Shown one piece after another: positions 16,656 through 25,630 of a stretch of DNA of 64,000 nucleotides (positions within the stretch are counted from its first letter, which is position 1; each line of letters starts with the position of its first letter). Source of the stretch: UBA4582 sp047629195 (GTDB taxonomy: Bacteria > Pseudomonadota > Gammaproteobacteria > Pseudomonadales > Azotimanducaceae). Where the stretch lies: NCBI GenBank assembly GCA_047629195.1, contig JBLHWY010000010.1:1-64000 (forward strand), given 5' to 3'. The position numbers were made by a program, and so were the translations under genes. The notes under the pieces were generated by a model, which ran no database searches, had not been told where the DNA came from, and saw only the letters and a list, made by a program, of their open reading frames with translations.

Positions 16656-19170
16656 TACAACCTCGCTCAAAAAGACCTCAATCGTTAATCGAGTGAGGTC
16701 TTTTCAGTTTCACATTACAAAAAATTTACTTTTTTCCTGGATCCAACCCACAGTTTTGGGTTGCGATAAAGAATTCCTGAATATCGAATCTGATGACAGA
16801 GTCTGTTACGTCATGTCATTTCGCTCTATCGCCGACCTAATGGTTGTTGATCAAGCTTGCGTCGATAATGACTTACCTCGTCCGATTGAGCCTATCCAAG
16901 ACTGCGATGAATCGCGTGCTTTCTTTTTCCTGGGTCACCCTGATGGTACCTGGGGACGAAAGTCACAACGCCAACAATCAGCCCGAATGGCACGACTGTT
17001 CGATCATGAAAGTGTTCAATCAGGTTCATCCGACATAGAACTCTCCGTGACAAAAAAGGGCCCGTTAAAAGTAGTGCCCGTGTCGCTATTCTGGGGGCAT
17101 CAACCAAACCGTGAAAACTCAATTTCAGACCTACTCTTATCTGACAATTGGACGGTAACGAGTCGTTTTAAAAAGTTACTCTCAATGGTCATTCATCCCG
17201 GGCATATACTCGTCCAATTTGGCGAACCCGTCATCATTAGCGAAATCACAGAGAATGAACACGTAAGAGAAAGGCAAATACGAAAGTTGTTACGTCTACT
17301 TCGCGTCCATTTCAATCACCAGAAGTTGGCAATCCTGGGCCCTGACCTTTCCCACAGACGCACGCTAATTAAAGCGATTATGGTTGACCCGAGAGTCGAG
17401 ACTGCAATCAAAGCAGTTTCAAGCGAATCAGGCAGACCCGTTGCAGACATCGAAAAACAAGCGCTTGCCAACGCTAACGAAATTGTTTCACACCAATCAT
17501 ACCGAGTAATACGCTCATTCCATCTTCTACTGACGTGGTTGTGGAATAAACTATATAACGGCATAGACCTACACAATATCAACAGAGTAAAAGCGTTAGC
17601 TAGAACCCATGAAATAGTTTATGTACCCTGCCACCGAAGCCACATTGACTACCTGTTACTATCCTACGTCTTGTATCACAACGGTTTGACTCCACCTCAT
17701 ATCGCCGCCGGTAAAAACTTGAACCTCCCCATCGTGGGTCCCCTGCTACGACGAGCAGGCGCATTTTTTATGAGGCGGTCATTTAAGGGAGATCCTCTAT
17801 ACAAAGCTGTATTCGATGAATATCTGCACCAAATGTTTGTTCGTGGTTATTCAGTTGAATATTTTATCGAAGGAGGTCGAAGCAGAACAGGACGCATGCT
17901 TACACCAAAAATTGGCATGTTGAGCATGACCGTCAATAGCTATCTGCGGGACTCAAGCAAACCGATTTGTTTTATGCCCGTTTACTTCGGCTATGAACGA
18001 ATACTTGAAGGCAGCACATATCGTGGTGAACTCGAGGGAAAGAGTAAGGAGAAAGAGTCAATATGGGATATAGCTGGCGTTCTTAGCACGTTGAAACACG
18101 ACTTTGGTAAAGTTGGAGTGAATTTTGGCGAACCAGTTTATCTTGAAAGCTTTCTGGATAATGCACTGCCAAATTGGAAAGGCAACCCAGATGTGCCCCC
18201 ATCGTTGGTGACCAGCGCCTGTGTTGATTTGGGCAACAAAATTGCAACTAACCTTAACTCGGCAACATCCATTAATGCGGTGAACCTAGTCGCGACAGTT
18301 TTACTCACCACGCCTCGCCAGTCAATGACGGATGATAGACTGCAGCGAATGGTTGAAGATTTACTTAGCATTGCGTCTGGTTTGAATACGGAAGGGGAAT
18401 ACTCAATTGTGGACCTTGATGCAATTAGCATCATCAGACAAGCTGAAAGTATCGCTGACATAAATCGCACGACCCAAAGCTTTGGCGATATACTCTCTGC
18501 GGATGCGCCTTCAGCGATACTGTTAACTTACTATCGAAACAACACGATACACGTCTACGCACTGCCCGCTTTCATTGCCCGATGGATAAAAAAATCCGGC
18601 GACATTACTACTGACGATCTGATTACAGCCTGCAAAGGACTCTATCCATATTTAAAGTCAGAATTTTTCTTACCCTACACTCTGGATAAGCTTGAACCTA
18701 CGATCGAAAAAATAGTTGATATATTCTCTTCACTCGGCCTTATTGCAGACAGGCAAGACGAATCAGACCGCCTTATATCCGCGCCACCTCCGACAACTGA
18801 TGGCTATGCTAGTTTGACATCGCTGGCCGAGATAATTGAACCTACGCTCGAAAGATATTACATCTTGGCAACGTTACTAGAGCAGCACGGTGAGCAATCG
18901 GTAACTGACCTACAGACACGGGCTTCGGCCATAGGACATCAGTTGTCAGCATTCTATGGGATCAATTCACCGGAATTTTTCGACAAATCTCTATTCGCTA
19001 CTTTTATTACTAGTATGAAAACGGAAGGTGCTATCACCATTACCGATGATTTGGTCTCTACAGCGAACGGCTTAGAAAACATTAAATCTTTGACTGGACT
19101 CACGCTAGATAGTGACTTGCGGTACGAAGTAATTCATTTGGCCGCGAAAAGTCTACCCGCCTCAAACTAG
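16642..19170 (+). CDS. plsB: Glycerol-3-phosphate 1-O-acyltransferase
   Basis: Membrane-associated enzyme making lysophosphatidate, first step of phospholipid synthesis, from acyl-CoA or acyl-ACP. Acyltransferase motifs: HRSHIDY (HX4D), the following PHIAAGKNLNLP, GAFFMRRSFKG, and EGGRSRTGRML. From ATG 16642 it has 842 residues against 807 in E. coli, and E. coli similarity begins only around residue 25. The ATG lies inside gspD and the first codons cross a strong terminator hairpin; GTG at 16693 or another later start downstream is possible. No promoter after the terminator was clear. Confidence 0.93.
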   Translation: MANANTTSLKKTSIVNRVRSFQFHITKNLLFSWIQPTVLGCDKEFLNIESDDRVCYVMSFRSIADLMVVDQACVDNDLPRPIEPIQDCDESRAFFFLGHPDGTWGRKSQRQQSARMARLFDHESVQSGSSDIELSVTKKGPLKVVPVSLFWGHQPNRENSISDLLLSDNWTVTSRFKKLLSMVIHPGHILVQFGEPVIISEITENEHVRERQIRKLLRLLRVHFNHQKLAILGPDLSHRRTLIKAIMVDPRVETAIKAVSSESGRPVADIEKQALANANEIVSHQSYRVIRSFHLLLTWLWNKLYNGIDLHNINRVKALARTHEIVYVPCHRSHIDYLLLSYVLYHNGLTPPHIAAGKNLNLPIVGPLLRRAGAFFMRRSFKGDPLYKAVFDEYLHQMFVRGYSVEYFIEGGRSRTGRMLTPKIGMLSMTVNSYLRDSSKPICFMPVYFGYERILEGSTYRGELEGKSKEKESIWDIAGVLSTLKHDFGKVGVNFGEPVYLESFLDNALPNWKGNPDVPPSLVTSACVDLGNKIATNLNSATSINAVNLVATVLLTTPRQSMTDDRLQRMVEDLLSIASGLNTEGEYSIVDLDAISIIRQAESIADINRTTQSFGDILSADAPSAILLTYYRNNTIHVYALPAFIARWIKKSGDITTDDLITACKGLYPYLKSEFFLPYTLDKLEPTIEKIVDIFSSLGLIADRQDESDRLISAPPPTTDGYASLTSLAEIIEPTLERYYILATLLEQHGEQSVTDLQTRASAIGHQLSAFYGINSPEFFDKSLFATFITSMKTEGAITITDDLVSTANGLENIKSLTGLTLDSDLRYEVIHLAAKSLPASN
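16670..16704 (+). terminator. Rho-independent terminator after gspD
   Basis: An 11-bp perfect stem (16670-16680 with 16694-16704: AAAAGACCTCA / TGAGGTCTTTT) with an extra inner TCG/CGA pairing, an A-run before and a T-run after; it can work in both directions. It lies 15 bases after the gspD stop and inside the 5' part of the open frame of plsB, which bears on where plsB starts. Confidence 0.85.
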
Positions 19171-19223
19171 ACCTCTTACTTTTGAGCAAGAGACTTGTTA
19201 CTAAAAAACGGCCTGAAAAAGAC

Positions 19224-19880
19224 TTATTGTAAATAGATGTCGAACCGACTCGATTTAGCTTTCTGTTGAAAACTCGGCACAAAGCCATCGATATCTCCGC
19301 CCCGCAGTGGCCGCTTGATCACAACTCTCTTTGTTTTAGTCGCAAGAGCCTGTTCAAGCAACGCTTCGACCCGCCCGGTGTTGCCGACAAATTTTTGGAG
19401 TATTTGCATGTTGCCTTTTACCTCCGCTGATTTAGAGCGAGGCGGAAACATTGGATCAATGTAAATAACATCGAATTGTGGACTTTGATCCATGCTAGCC
19501 GTCTGCTGCAAATATTCCATTGCGTTCATTTGATGTAACTGCATACGACGGGCAGTGCGACTCAACCCAGGGTCTGTGGAGGCGTTTTCGATCGCTTGCC
19601 CAAGCATCATCGACAGGACTTGTGATTGCTCTATAAGCGTTACCTGGCAGCCATATGCGGCCATAAGAAAGGCATCGACACCAAGCCCGGCCGTACAATC
19701 CAACACCCGAAGATTTTCGCGTGCACCAATTGCTTTCAACAACAGCTCACTCTTTCCGGTCTGGGCTGCTCGTCGCTGAAGGCCCGACGATGAAAAATCA
19801 ATACGCAGTGGACGTTGATTGCTCATTCGATCCTTCAGGAAATAGCCATTTTCATCCTGGGAGAAACAATATCGAGGCAT
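19224..19880 (-). CDS. rsmJ: 16S rRNA m2G1516 methyltransferase
   Basis: S-adenosylmethionine-dependent methyltransferase modifying G1516 of 16S rRNA. The SAM-binding loop reads LDCTAGLGVDAF, and the family signature is DPMFPPRSKSA; the end has KRPLRGG. 218 residues, slightly shorter than the E. coli protein (250), with the difference at the N-terminus. Convergent with plsB (53 bases between stops). Confidence 0.93.
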   Translation of the reverse strand: MPRYCFSQDENGYFLKDRMSNQRPLRIDFSSSGLQRRAAQTGKSELLLKAIGARENLRVLDCTAGLGVDAFLMAAYGCQVTLIEQSQVLSMMLGQAIENASTDPGLSRTARRMQLHQMNAMEYLQQTASMDQSPQFDVIYIDPMFPPRSKSAEVKGNMQILQKFVGNTGRVEALLEQALATKTKRVVIKRPLRGGDIDGFVPSFQQKAKSSRFDIYLQ

Positions 19881-19898
19881 GGGGAATATTCAGTGTAA

Positions 19899-20300
19899 TC
19901 AGGCGTAGATGTCAACGCCGATCAGCTCTCCCTCAGAGGCAACAGAAGAAATTGTCTCGGTAATCACATAAAAGGCAATCGCGCGTTCGTTTTCACTCGC
20001 TTGATGACTTGCCTGCTGACGTTGAGAAGGTTGATCAGCAGCTTGCACATGCACCGGGTATTCAACGCTTTGGTGCTGTGAATCTAGCTTACTTCGCGTG
20101 GCTGGAATTCGATCAACGGGTTGCAGTTGCTGTTCAGAACCTTGTTCAGCGCTACTTTGAAAACTTGCAGGAAGACTATCCGTACTCTTTGGAGAGGTGA
20201 CTTTATCTGCTGGCCCACGATTGTGCGCAACCTGCCCGGCAGCCCGACTGCTAGCAGTCCCTGTATTTGAAATTTTGTGATGAATTGATCCTATATTCAC
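19899..20300 (-). CDS. Gln/Ser-rich small protein of unknown function
   Basis: A 133-residue protein made mostly of low-complexity, disordered sequence rich in Gln, Ser, Ala and charged residues (about 20-105), ending with an ordered-looking hydrophobic stretch (AIAFYVITETIS) and the terminus GVDIYA. Small proteins with a similar disordered body and a closing G(V/I)D-aromatic motif occur near tsaB in related gammaproteobacteria; that comparison is from memory and not tested. No signal peptide. Lies between rsmJ and tsaB on the same strand; function unknown. Confidence 0.6.
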   Translation of the reverse strand: MNIGSIHHKISNTGTASSRAAGQVAHNRGPADKVTSPKSTDSLPASFQSSAEQGSEQQLQPVDRIPATRSKLDSQHQSVEYPVHVQAADQPSQRQQASHQASENERAIAFYVITETISSVASEGELIGVDIYA

Positions 20301-20463
20301 CGAGAGACGTCCCTAATCAATTGCTAGGCGAATCAATTCACCCATTTTTAGCGCTAGACTAGCTGCCTCCAAATGCAGCCAGCATTAGTATACACCGCCT
20401 ATCCTAGCAGCCACTCTTGAGTATAGACAATAGTTGGCTTTCTGCGAGCAGCAGATTACATAA

Positions 20464-21180
20464 TCAGGTCTTCGGTTTAGGTGGAGTCGCGACCTGCTCG
20501 CGCAAATATTCCGGAATGGCCTGCTCTGCTTTAACTGCAGCTCCTTTCCTAAATCCTTCAGCACCCAAAAATAGCAGATCCTCCGCCTCGGGGAATGCTT
20601 CCAGCGTAATATCTGAAACTTCTGCATGCGATGACGCGTTAATATCGTCGGCGAACTGCCAACCGCTACCAACGCCAACCCAAGGCGCTTGCGGTAACAG
20701 AGGAACATCACTCGCCAAATGTACAGCTTCTTTTCCAACTAACTGTGCGACGCCTTCACGAATCTCATAGGCACCGTAGAACAACTCTTGCTGCCTCGCA
20801 ATCTGGGCTACCACTACATGGCTCGCCTCGGCCTGGGCACTCCCCGAACTCCTTTGATGCAAGCTCCTACGATGCCGACCCTGCGCTATACACGCCAGCG
20901 TAGAGACCCCAACTACAGGTATATCCAGCCCAAAGGCGAGCCCCTGTACGACACCTACAGTAATTCTTAGGCCTGTGAACGAACCTGGCCCTCTGCCAAA
21001 CACTAATAAATCAAGATCAGTTTTCTGGAGTTCAGCATCAGCCAACAATGCAACAATGCGAGGCAGCAACTCAAGGCTGTGTGTCCTGTTTATGTGCTCA
21101 AACCTTACAAGCTCTTCACCCCGGAATCTTAATCCGAGCACACAGGCAGTCGTCGAAGTATCAATGGCAAGAATGTTCAT
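20464..21180 (-). CDS. tsaB: tRNA t6A37 threonylcarbamoyl-adenosine biosynthesis protein TsaB
   Basis: Partner of TsaD and TsaE in making the universal t6A modification at position 37 of ANN-decoding tRNAs. It has the ASKHA-fold start NILAIDTSTTACVLGL, followed by HSLELLPRI and GRGPGSFTGLRI, which is the TsaB signature. Length 238 (E. coli 231). A strong TsaB sequence over the N-terminal 110 residues, more variable after that, as is normal. Confidence 0.95.
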   Translation of the reverse strand: MNILAIDTSTTACVLGLRFRGEELVRFEHINRTHSLELLPRIVALLADAELQKTDLDLLVFGRGPGSFTGLRITVGVVQGLAFGLDIPVVGVSTLACIAQGRHRRSLHQRSSGSAQAEASHVVVAQIARQQELFYGAYEIREGVAQLVGKEAVHLASDVPLLPQAPWVGVGSGWQFADDINASSHAEVSDITLEAFPEAEDLLFLGAEGFRKGAAVKAEQAIPEYLREQVATPPKPKT

Positions 21181-21253
21181 TTAGAGGATCGCTTTATTCT
21201 GTTGTTTTATTTTACTCGATTTCTACTAGAAACGAGACCAAAGTGAAGTGCGT

Positions 21254-23212
21254 TCAGTCTAGTGATGCTAGGTAATCTATCGCTTGAGTTTGAGAATCCA
21301 GCCACGGCATCTCCGGTAAACTACGAAGAAACTTTCCACCATAATTTTTAGTCAGAATTCTATTATCGCCAAGGACAAAAAGACCACGATCGCTTTCCTG
21401 TCGAATCAATCGACCAAAGCCCTGCTTAAGCGAAATAGCTGCTTCTGGTATAGAAATTGACTGAAACCCATTTTCGCCTTTTGCCGCCGCTAACCGAAGC
21501 TGTGCAGCATGCAGAGGGTCCTCTGGGCTAGTAAAAGGTAATTTATCAATGATTACACACCTCAAGTCCGCACCTTTGACATCGATGCCCTCCCAAAAAC
21601 TCTGGGTTGCTAATAACACACAGCGCGGAATTGTTTTGAATTTGTCCAACAACTGCTGTCGCGACATTGTTCCCTGCACGAGATAACTGACACCACCACT
21701 TTCCGCTATGACTTGGTGAGCAGTATGGAGTGCCCGGTAACTCGTAAACAGAATAAAGCTCCTACCGCGATTAGCTTTAATTATCGGCAGACAATATTTA
21801 ATCAAAGCCTCCGTATGATTGCGTGCACCCGGTATCGGTAAGCCAGCGGGAACTATTCCTCGGACCTGTTCATTAAAATCAAATGGGCTATCAAACCGAT
21901 ACTCAATCACGCCTTTTAGCCCAAGGATCGATCGAACGTGATCAAACTTATCCGCGACGGTTAAGGTGGCTGAAGTAAAAATCCAGCTTTTTTGCTCAGC
22001 AAAGAAATGTGGTGCCAACGAATCTGCAATAGAAACGGGCGATAACCTTAGTACAAAAGACTTTTCCTGACGCTCTATCCAATGTGCATATTCACTTTCA
22101 ATTTCAATCGGCTCCGTCAGCACCGCAAACTTATCCATCAGCCTCAAACAACGATTGAAGCATTGTTGAAAGACTTTACTCCTGATCGCACTCGCCTCTA
22201 ACAACTCAGACAAAGTAGATAAGGTAAGATCCAACTCATCTATTGAATCCCGAACTTGTGTCAACATTAGCAGATCCTTAATGTTGTTTTGTTCACTCGC
22301 ATTAAAGACCCGCAGAAGCTGAGCAACAGATACTTCGAGTTCTTGAGCTGCGCTATGTAAAGCGGGGTTATCATTACCGAGCACATGAAGCTCGCGAACA
22401 ACATCTCTCGATAGCTCCTTTAGTTGACCGCTAGTAACGGTTTCCCCAAAAAAGTGACGGGCAACTGCAGAGATCTGATGTGCTTCGTCTATCACGATAA
22501 CTTCGACTTCAGGTAGTAACCGCGCAATAGATTCTTCTTTCATGGCCAAGTCTGCCAGCAATAAATGGTGATTCACCACAACTAATTCTGCACCAGCGGC
22601 CTTATCCCTAGCCCGATAGAGAGGGCATACACCTACGCTAGGGCATTCGCCCCCCAGGCAATTATCTGTTGTACTGGTAATCAATCCACTAACGGGCCCT
22701 GAATCTTCATCGCTAAGCTCATTAAGATCTCCGGTACGACTCATCTGGGACCATTGCCGAACCTTCACCAGCCGAGAAAGTAGATTAGCACTAGACTTAC
22801 CCGTCATTACCTTAATATTTTTCTCTAATCGTTCCGGGCACAAATAATTATTGCGGCCTTTCAACAGGCTCACCCTCTTTGCCAGCCCCAGCAGCTTCAG
22901 CACAGTTGGTAGGTCCTGGTAGAAAAGCTGATCTTGAAGAGTCTTAGTCCCTGTAGAAATTATCGCTTTTTTACCCTGCAGCAAAATTGGTACAAGATAC
23001 GCGAACGTTTTGCCGGTACCTGTCCCTGCTTCTATAAGCACATTTGTTTGGCCGGTTATCGCTTTTGCGACCGCATTAGCCATATCTATTTGCTGCGTCC
23101 GTTCGACAAAATCGGGGACATCGCGACTCAGCAATCCATCGTTGGCAAAAACGCCAGTGACGGTCTTCAAGTGATCCTCGTCATTAAGAATTGCTGGAGT
23201 GATGTTTGCCAC
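21254..23212 (-). CDS. yoaA: ATP-dependent DNA helicase of the DinG/YoaA family
   Basis: Superfamily 2, XPD-like 5'-3' helicase with an iron-sulfur domain. Motifs: Walker A EAGTGTGKT, then STGTKTLQDQL, four Fe-S cysteines (one in YLCPERL, three in CLGGECPSVGVC), DEAH box VIDEAHQI, and C-terminal QGFGRLIRQ. It resembles YoaA (which works with the Pol III chi subunit) more than DinG. I favour GTG 23212 (652 residues) because homology begins there and AGGGA precedes it; ATG 23311 would add 33 residues of non-coding appearance with no ribosome-binding site. Confidence 0.92.
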   Translation of the reverse strand: MANITPAILNDEDHLKTVTGVFANDGLLSRDVPDFVERTQQIDMANAVAKAITGQTNVLIEAGTGTGKTFAYLVPILLQGKKAIISTGTKTLQDQLFYQDLPTVLKLLGLAKRVSLLKGRNNYLCPERLEKNIKVMTGKSSANLLSRLVKVRQWSQMSRTGDLNELSDEDSGPVSGLITSTTDNCLGGECPSVGVCPLYRARDKAAGAELVVVNHHLLLADLAMKEESIARLLPEVEVIVIDEAHQISAVARHFFGETVTSGQLKELSRDVVRELHVLGNDNPALHSAAQELEVSVAQLLRVFNASEQNNIKDLLMLTQVRDSIDELDLTLSTLSELLEASAIRSKVFQQCFNRCLRLMDKFAVLTEPIEIESEYAHWIERQEKSFVLRLSPVSIADSLAPHFFAEQKSWIFTSATLTVADKFDHVRSILGLKGVIEYRFDSPFDFNEQVRGIVPAGLPIPGARNHTEALIKYCLPIIKANRGRSFILFTSYRALHTAHQVIAESGGVSYLVQGTMSRQQLLDKFKTIPRCVLLATQSFWEGIDVKGADLRCVIIDKLPFTSPEDPLHAAQLRLAAAKGENGFQSISIPEAAISLKQGFGRLIRQESDRGLFVLGDNRILTKNYGGKFLRSLPEMPWLDSQTQAIDYLASLD

Positions 23213-23355
23213 GGTGATTATATTCCCTAGTATGGGTAAAACTGACTCCCTACTTCGAAACTCGAATAGACAATAAGGAGGTGGTCTAGCTATGAGGGGC
23301 TGATTTATCATTGTATCTATGACAGTATCTTAGCAATGAAACGCGTGAACAGATA

Positions 23356-23925
23356 ATGGATAAATCACAACTCGATGTAACCGGTCTAATACTCTGCGGT
23401 GGCAAAGGTAGCAGGTTGGGCAACAAAGATAAGGGCTTGGCTATCTTTAAAGGCAAGACATTGATTGAGCACATGATAGAGAGGGTTAAACCTCAGGTCG
23501 GTCACCTTCTGATCAATATCAATCAGAATGAAGAGCTCTATGCAGCCTATGGCGAACAGCTGACGACCGATCCTGACGATAATTTCATGGGGCCACTCGC
23601 TGGAATCTTAAGCGCGGCATCAGTTATCACCACTGAATTTTGCTTCGTTATCCCTTGCGATATGCCTCACGTTCCACTCAATACTGTTGCAAGACTCTTC
23701 TCTGTAATGGATAAAAACATTGCAGTTGCTGTTTCAAACCAAGGCAGAGTACAACCACTGGTTCTATTAGTTAGAACGACCGCAATTAGCTCTATTATCA
23801 ACAGGCTTGGTGGTCACAATAAATCCGTACTCGGTTGGTTAGAGTCAATCAACTACGTGACGGAAGATTTTCACGATTCACCAACCGCATTTCAAAACCT
23901 TAACGAACCTAGTCAATTTAAGTAA
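23356..23925 (+). CDS. mobA: Molybdenum cofactor guanylyltransferase
   Basis: Attaches GMP to molybdopterin to give the MGD cofactor used by DMSO-reductase-family enzymes, such as the oxidoreductase at the right end of this window. The nucleotide loop is LCGGKGSRLGNKDKGL; further motifs are TDPDDNFMGPLAGI and CDMPHVP. 189 residues (E. coli 194). Divergent from the helicase gene. A short 5' leader with tiny open frames precedes it, the last of which (MKRVNR) ends in TAATG on the mobA start. Confidence 0.93.
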   Translation: MDKSQLDVTGLILCGGKGSRLGNKDKGLAIFKGKTLIEHMIERVKPQVGHLLININQNEELYAAYGEQLTTDPDDNFMGPLAGILSAASVITTEFCFVIPCDMPHVPLNTVARLFSVMDKNIAVAVSNQGRVQPLVLLVRTTAISSIINRLGGHNKSVLGWLESINYVTEDFHDSPTAFQNLNEPSQFK

Positions 23926-24090
23926 CAGAGACACAACGCAGTCTCACAACAGCGCTTTGTCTAAACTTAAAAGGGTCAAGAGATTGTACGCGATGGGTGC
24001 GTATTGACTAGAAATTGAAGCGGGTTAACTATCGCCGTCGGCGACTCCATTCTAGAACAAGAAGTTTCTCAGTCTGACGAAGGGAAGCAG

Positions 24091-24119
24091 AAAAAGGCCC
24101 TCCAAAAGAGAGCCTTTTT
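24091..24119. terminator. Bidirectional Rho-independent terminator
   Basis: Stem AAAAAGGC (24091-24098) with GCCTTTTT (24112-24119) and an inner CTC/GAG pair; A-run on one side, T-run on the other, so it can end transcription of the histone-like gene (minus, 9 bases downstream of its stop) and of mobA (plus). Confidence 0.85.
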
Positions 24120-24127
24120 CAAACAAC

Positions 24128-24547
24128 TTACTTCTTTTTAGCGGCTTTCTTCTTTACAGCAGGCGCTTTCTTTGGCGCTACTTTCTTCTTCGCAGCAGGC
24201 GCTTTCTTTGCCGCTACTTTCTTCTTCGCAGCAGGCGCTTTCTTTGCCGCTACTTTCTTCTTTGCAGCAGGCGCTTTCTTTGCCGCTACTTTCTTCTTCG
24301 CAGCAGGCGCTTTCTTTGCTGCTACTTTTTTCTTCGCAGCGGGGGCTTTCTTTACTGCTACCTTTTTCTTGGCAACCGGTTTCTTCTTCGCAGCTACTTT
24401 TTTCTTGGCAGCAGGCGCTTTCTTTGCAGCTGGCTTTGTTTTAGCAGCTACTTTTTTCTTAGCCACTACTTTTTTCTTAGCCACAACTTTTTTCGCAATC
24501 GGCTTTTTCTTAGACGCTACCTTTTTCTTTTTAGCAACCACTTTCAC
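24128..24547 (-). CDS. Lys/Ala/Pro-rich histone H1-like protein (AlgP type)
   Basis: A 139-residue, extremely basic protein built almost only from Lys, Ala, Val and Pro. From residue 66 to 137 it is a tandem array of a 12-residue unit of the type KKAPAAKKKVAA (five close copies and one degenerate), with looser KKKPVA/KKVVA repeats before. This is the composition of eukaryotic H1 tails and of Pseudomonas AlgP/AlgR3, DNA-binding proteins affecting nucleoid structure; a nucleoid role is inference. Its upstream region contains phased A/T-tracts. Followed by a strong terminator, so it is a single-gene unit. Confidence 0.85.
   Translation of the reverse strand: MKVVAKKKKVASKKKPIAKKVVAKKKVVAKKKVAAKTKPAAKKAPAAKKKVAAKKKPVAKKKVAVKKAPAAKKKVAAKKAPAAKKKVAAKKAPAAKKKVAAKKAPAAKKKVAAKKAPAAKKKVAPKKAPAVKKKAAKKK
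24137..24352 (-). repeat. 36-bp tandem repeat array inside the histone-like gene
   Basis: Six consecutive 36-base units encode the 12-residue repeats of the Lys/Ala-rich protein. Units are nearly identical at DNA level, differing at scattered third positions, so copy number could change by slippage or recombination without loss of frame. Confidence 0.85.
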
Positions 24548-24710
24548 ACTCCTGTCTTACTGTTGAAGAACAAATATTCGTTAGAGCAGAACTACGTTCT
24601 TAGTACGTTTTTGCCTAGCATCTGTATTACTTCTCCTCGGCAGTGCGTTTTTACAAAACACAATTGAAGAAACTACGCATACAGTTGCATCAACGAAGAG
24701 AAGTTTAGAC

Positions 24711-24788
24711 AAAAAAAAACAAATTGCAAAATTTTTCTAAAAAAAACGTATCTTTTTCAACGTTTTACCTGATTATCTTAAAAAAAAA
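24711..24788. promoter_or_regulatory. Phased A/T-tract (intrinsically curved) DNA
   Basis: Runs of A or T are centred near 24715, 24732, 24742, 24755, 24764 and 24784, that is at about one or two helical turns from each other. Such phasing is known to bend DNA. It lies in the 277-base gap between adk and the histone-like gene, upstream of the latter. Otherwise the gap holds no gene. A promoter for the histone-like gene is likely in this gap but I cannot fix its boxes. Confidence 0.55.
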
Positions 24789-24824
24789 CTAACAAACATG
24801 CTCTATCTAACCAAAAACGCAACT

Positions 24825-25490
24825 TCATACGTTCGTTTGATCATTCAAAATTGCGAAGACTTTTTTCGAAATGTCATCCGTAGAACCTAAACCATCAATT
24901 GCATTATAAGAAAGCGTGGATCCACTTTCACTAGAAATAGTCCGATAAAACGCTACCAAAGGCTCTGTCTGTTCGGCGTAAACTTTCAACCGTTCATGGA
25001 CTGTCTCCTCTGTATCATCGTCTCTTTGAATAAGAGGCTCTCCGGTTTCATCATCTTTGTCTTCAATTTTCGGTGGATCAAACAAAACATGATAAATTCG
25101 CCCTGAACCTGGATGAACTCTACGTCCACTAAGGCGTTGTACGATTTCTTCTTCGGGTACTTTAATTTCTATGACACTGTCGATAACAATATTCTCATCA
25201 ACCAATGCTTGTGCTTGCGGGATAGTGCGAGGAAAACCATCAAACAAAAATCCTTTTTTGCAGTCAGGCTGCTGAATTCGTTCTTTAACTAGATCGATGA
25301 TAATCCCGTCTGTCACTAAAGCACCTGATTCAAGGACTGCTTTTACTTTTATCCCTAGAGGCGAACCAGCCTGAATAGCTTCTCGAAGCATGTCACCCGT
25401 TGAAATTTGAGGTATCCCAAATTTTTCCATGACCAGTTTCGCTTGTGTACCTTTGCCCACACCAGGTGCGCCCAATAGAATCATCTTCAC
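24825..25490 (-). CDS. adk: Adenylate kinase
   Basis: Cytosolic enzyme interconverting 2 ADP with ATP and AMP. P-loop GAPGVGKGTQ at residues 7-16, AMP site STGDMLR, DGFPRT and the long LID domain (SGRRVHPGSGRIYH to LIQRDDD) with no zinc-binding cysteines. 221 residues, the long-LID form. It is followed by AT-rich DNA. Nearby tsaB matches the adk-tsaB association in Pseudomonas. Confidence 0.97.
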   Translation of the reverse strand: MKMILLGAPGVGKGTQAKLVMEKFGIPQISTGDMLREAIQAGSPLGIKVKAVLESGALVTDGIIIDLVKERIQQPDCKKGFLFDGFPRTIPQAQALVDENIVIDSVIEIKVPEEEIVQRLSGRRVHPGSGRIYHVLFDPPKIEDKDDETGEPLIQRDDDTEETVHERLKVYAEQTEPLVAFYRTISSESGSTLSYNAIDGLGSTDDISKKVFAILNDQTNV

Positions 25491-25630
25491 GTCAGAATCT
25501 CCCGACTTTTAGTTAAATTAAAAAGGTTAACATCCGCAATGAATCAATAGTACCCAAGATACCGTCGCGCCGCAGCGTAACCGGATCCCAACTAGCACCC
25601 ACAAGAAGGATAGACTATCGATTCGGTTAA

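Noticed and set aside
24137..24352. Regular repeats resembling a CRISPR array
   Set aside because: Repeats are contiguous without unique spacers and encode protein repeats in frame.
24172..24444. Long plus-strand frame opposite the Lys/Ala-rich gene (Leu/Ser-rich)
   Set aside because: It is only the antisense reading of the 36-bp repeats; the minus frame has the H1-like composition, a start and a terminator.
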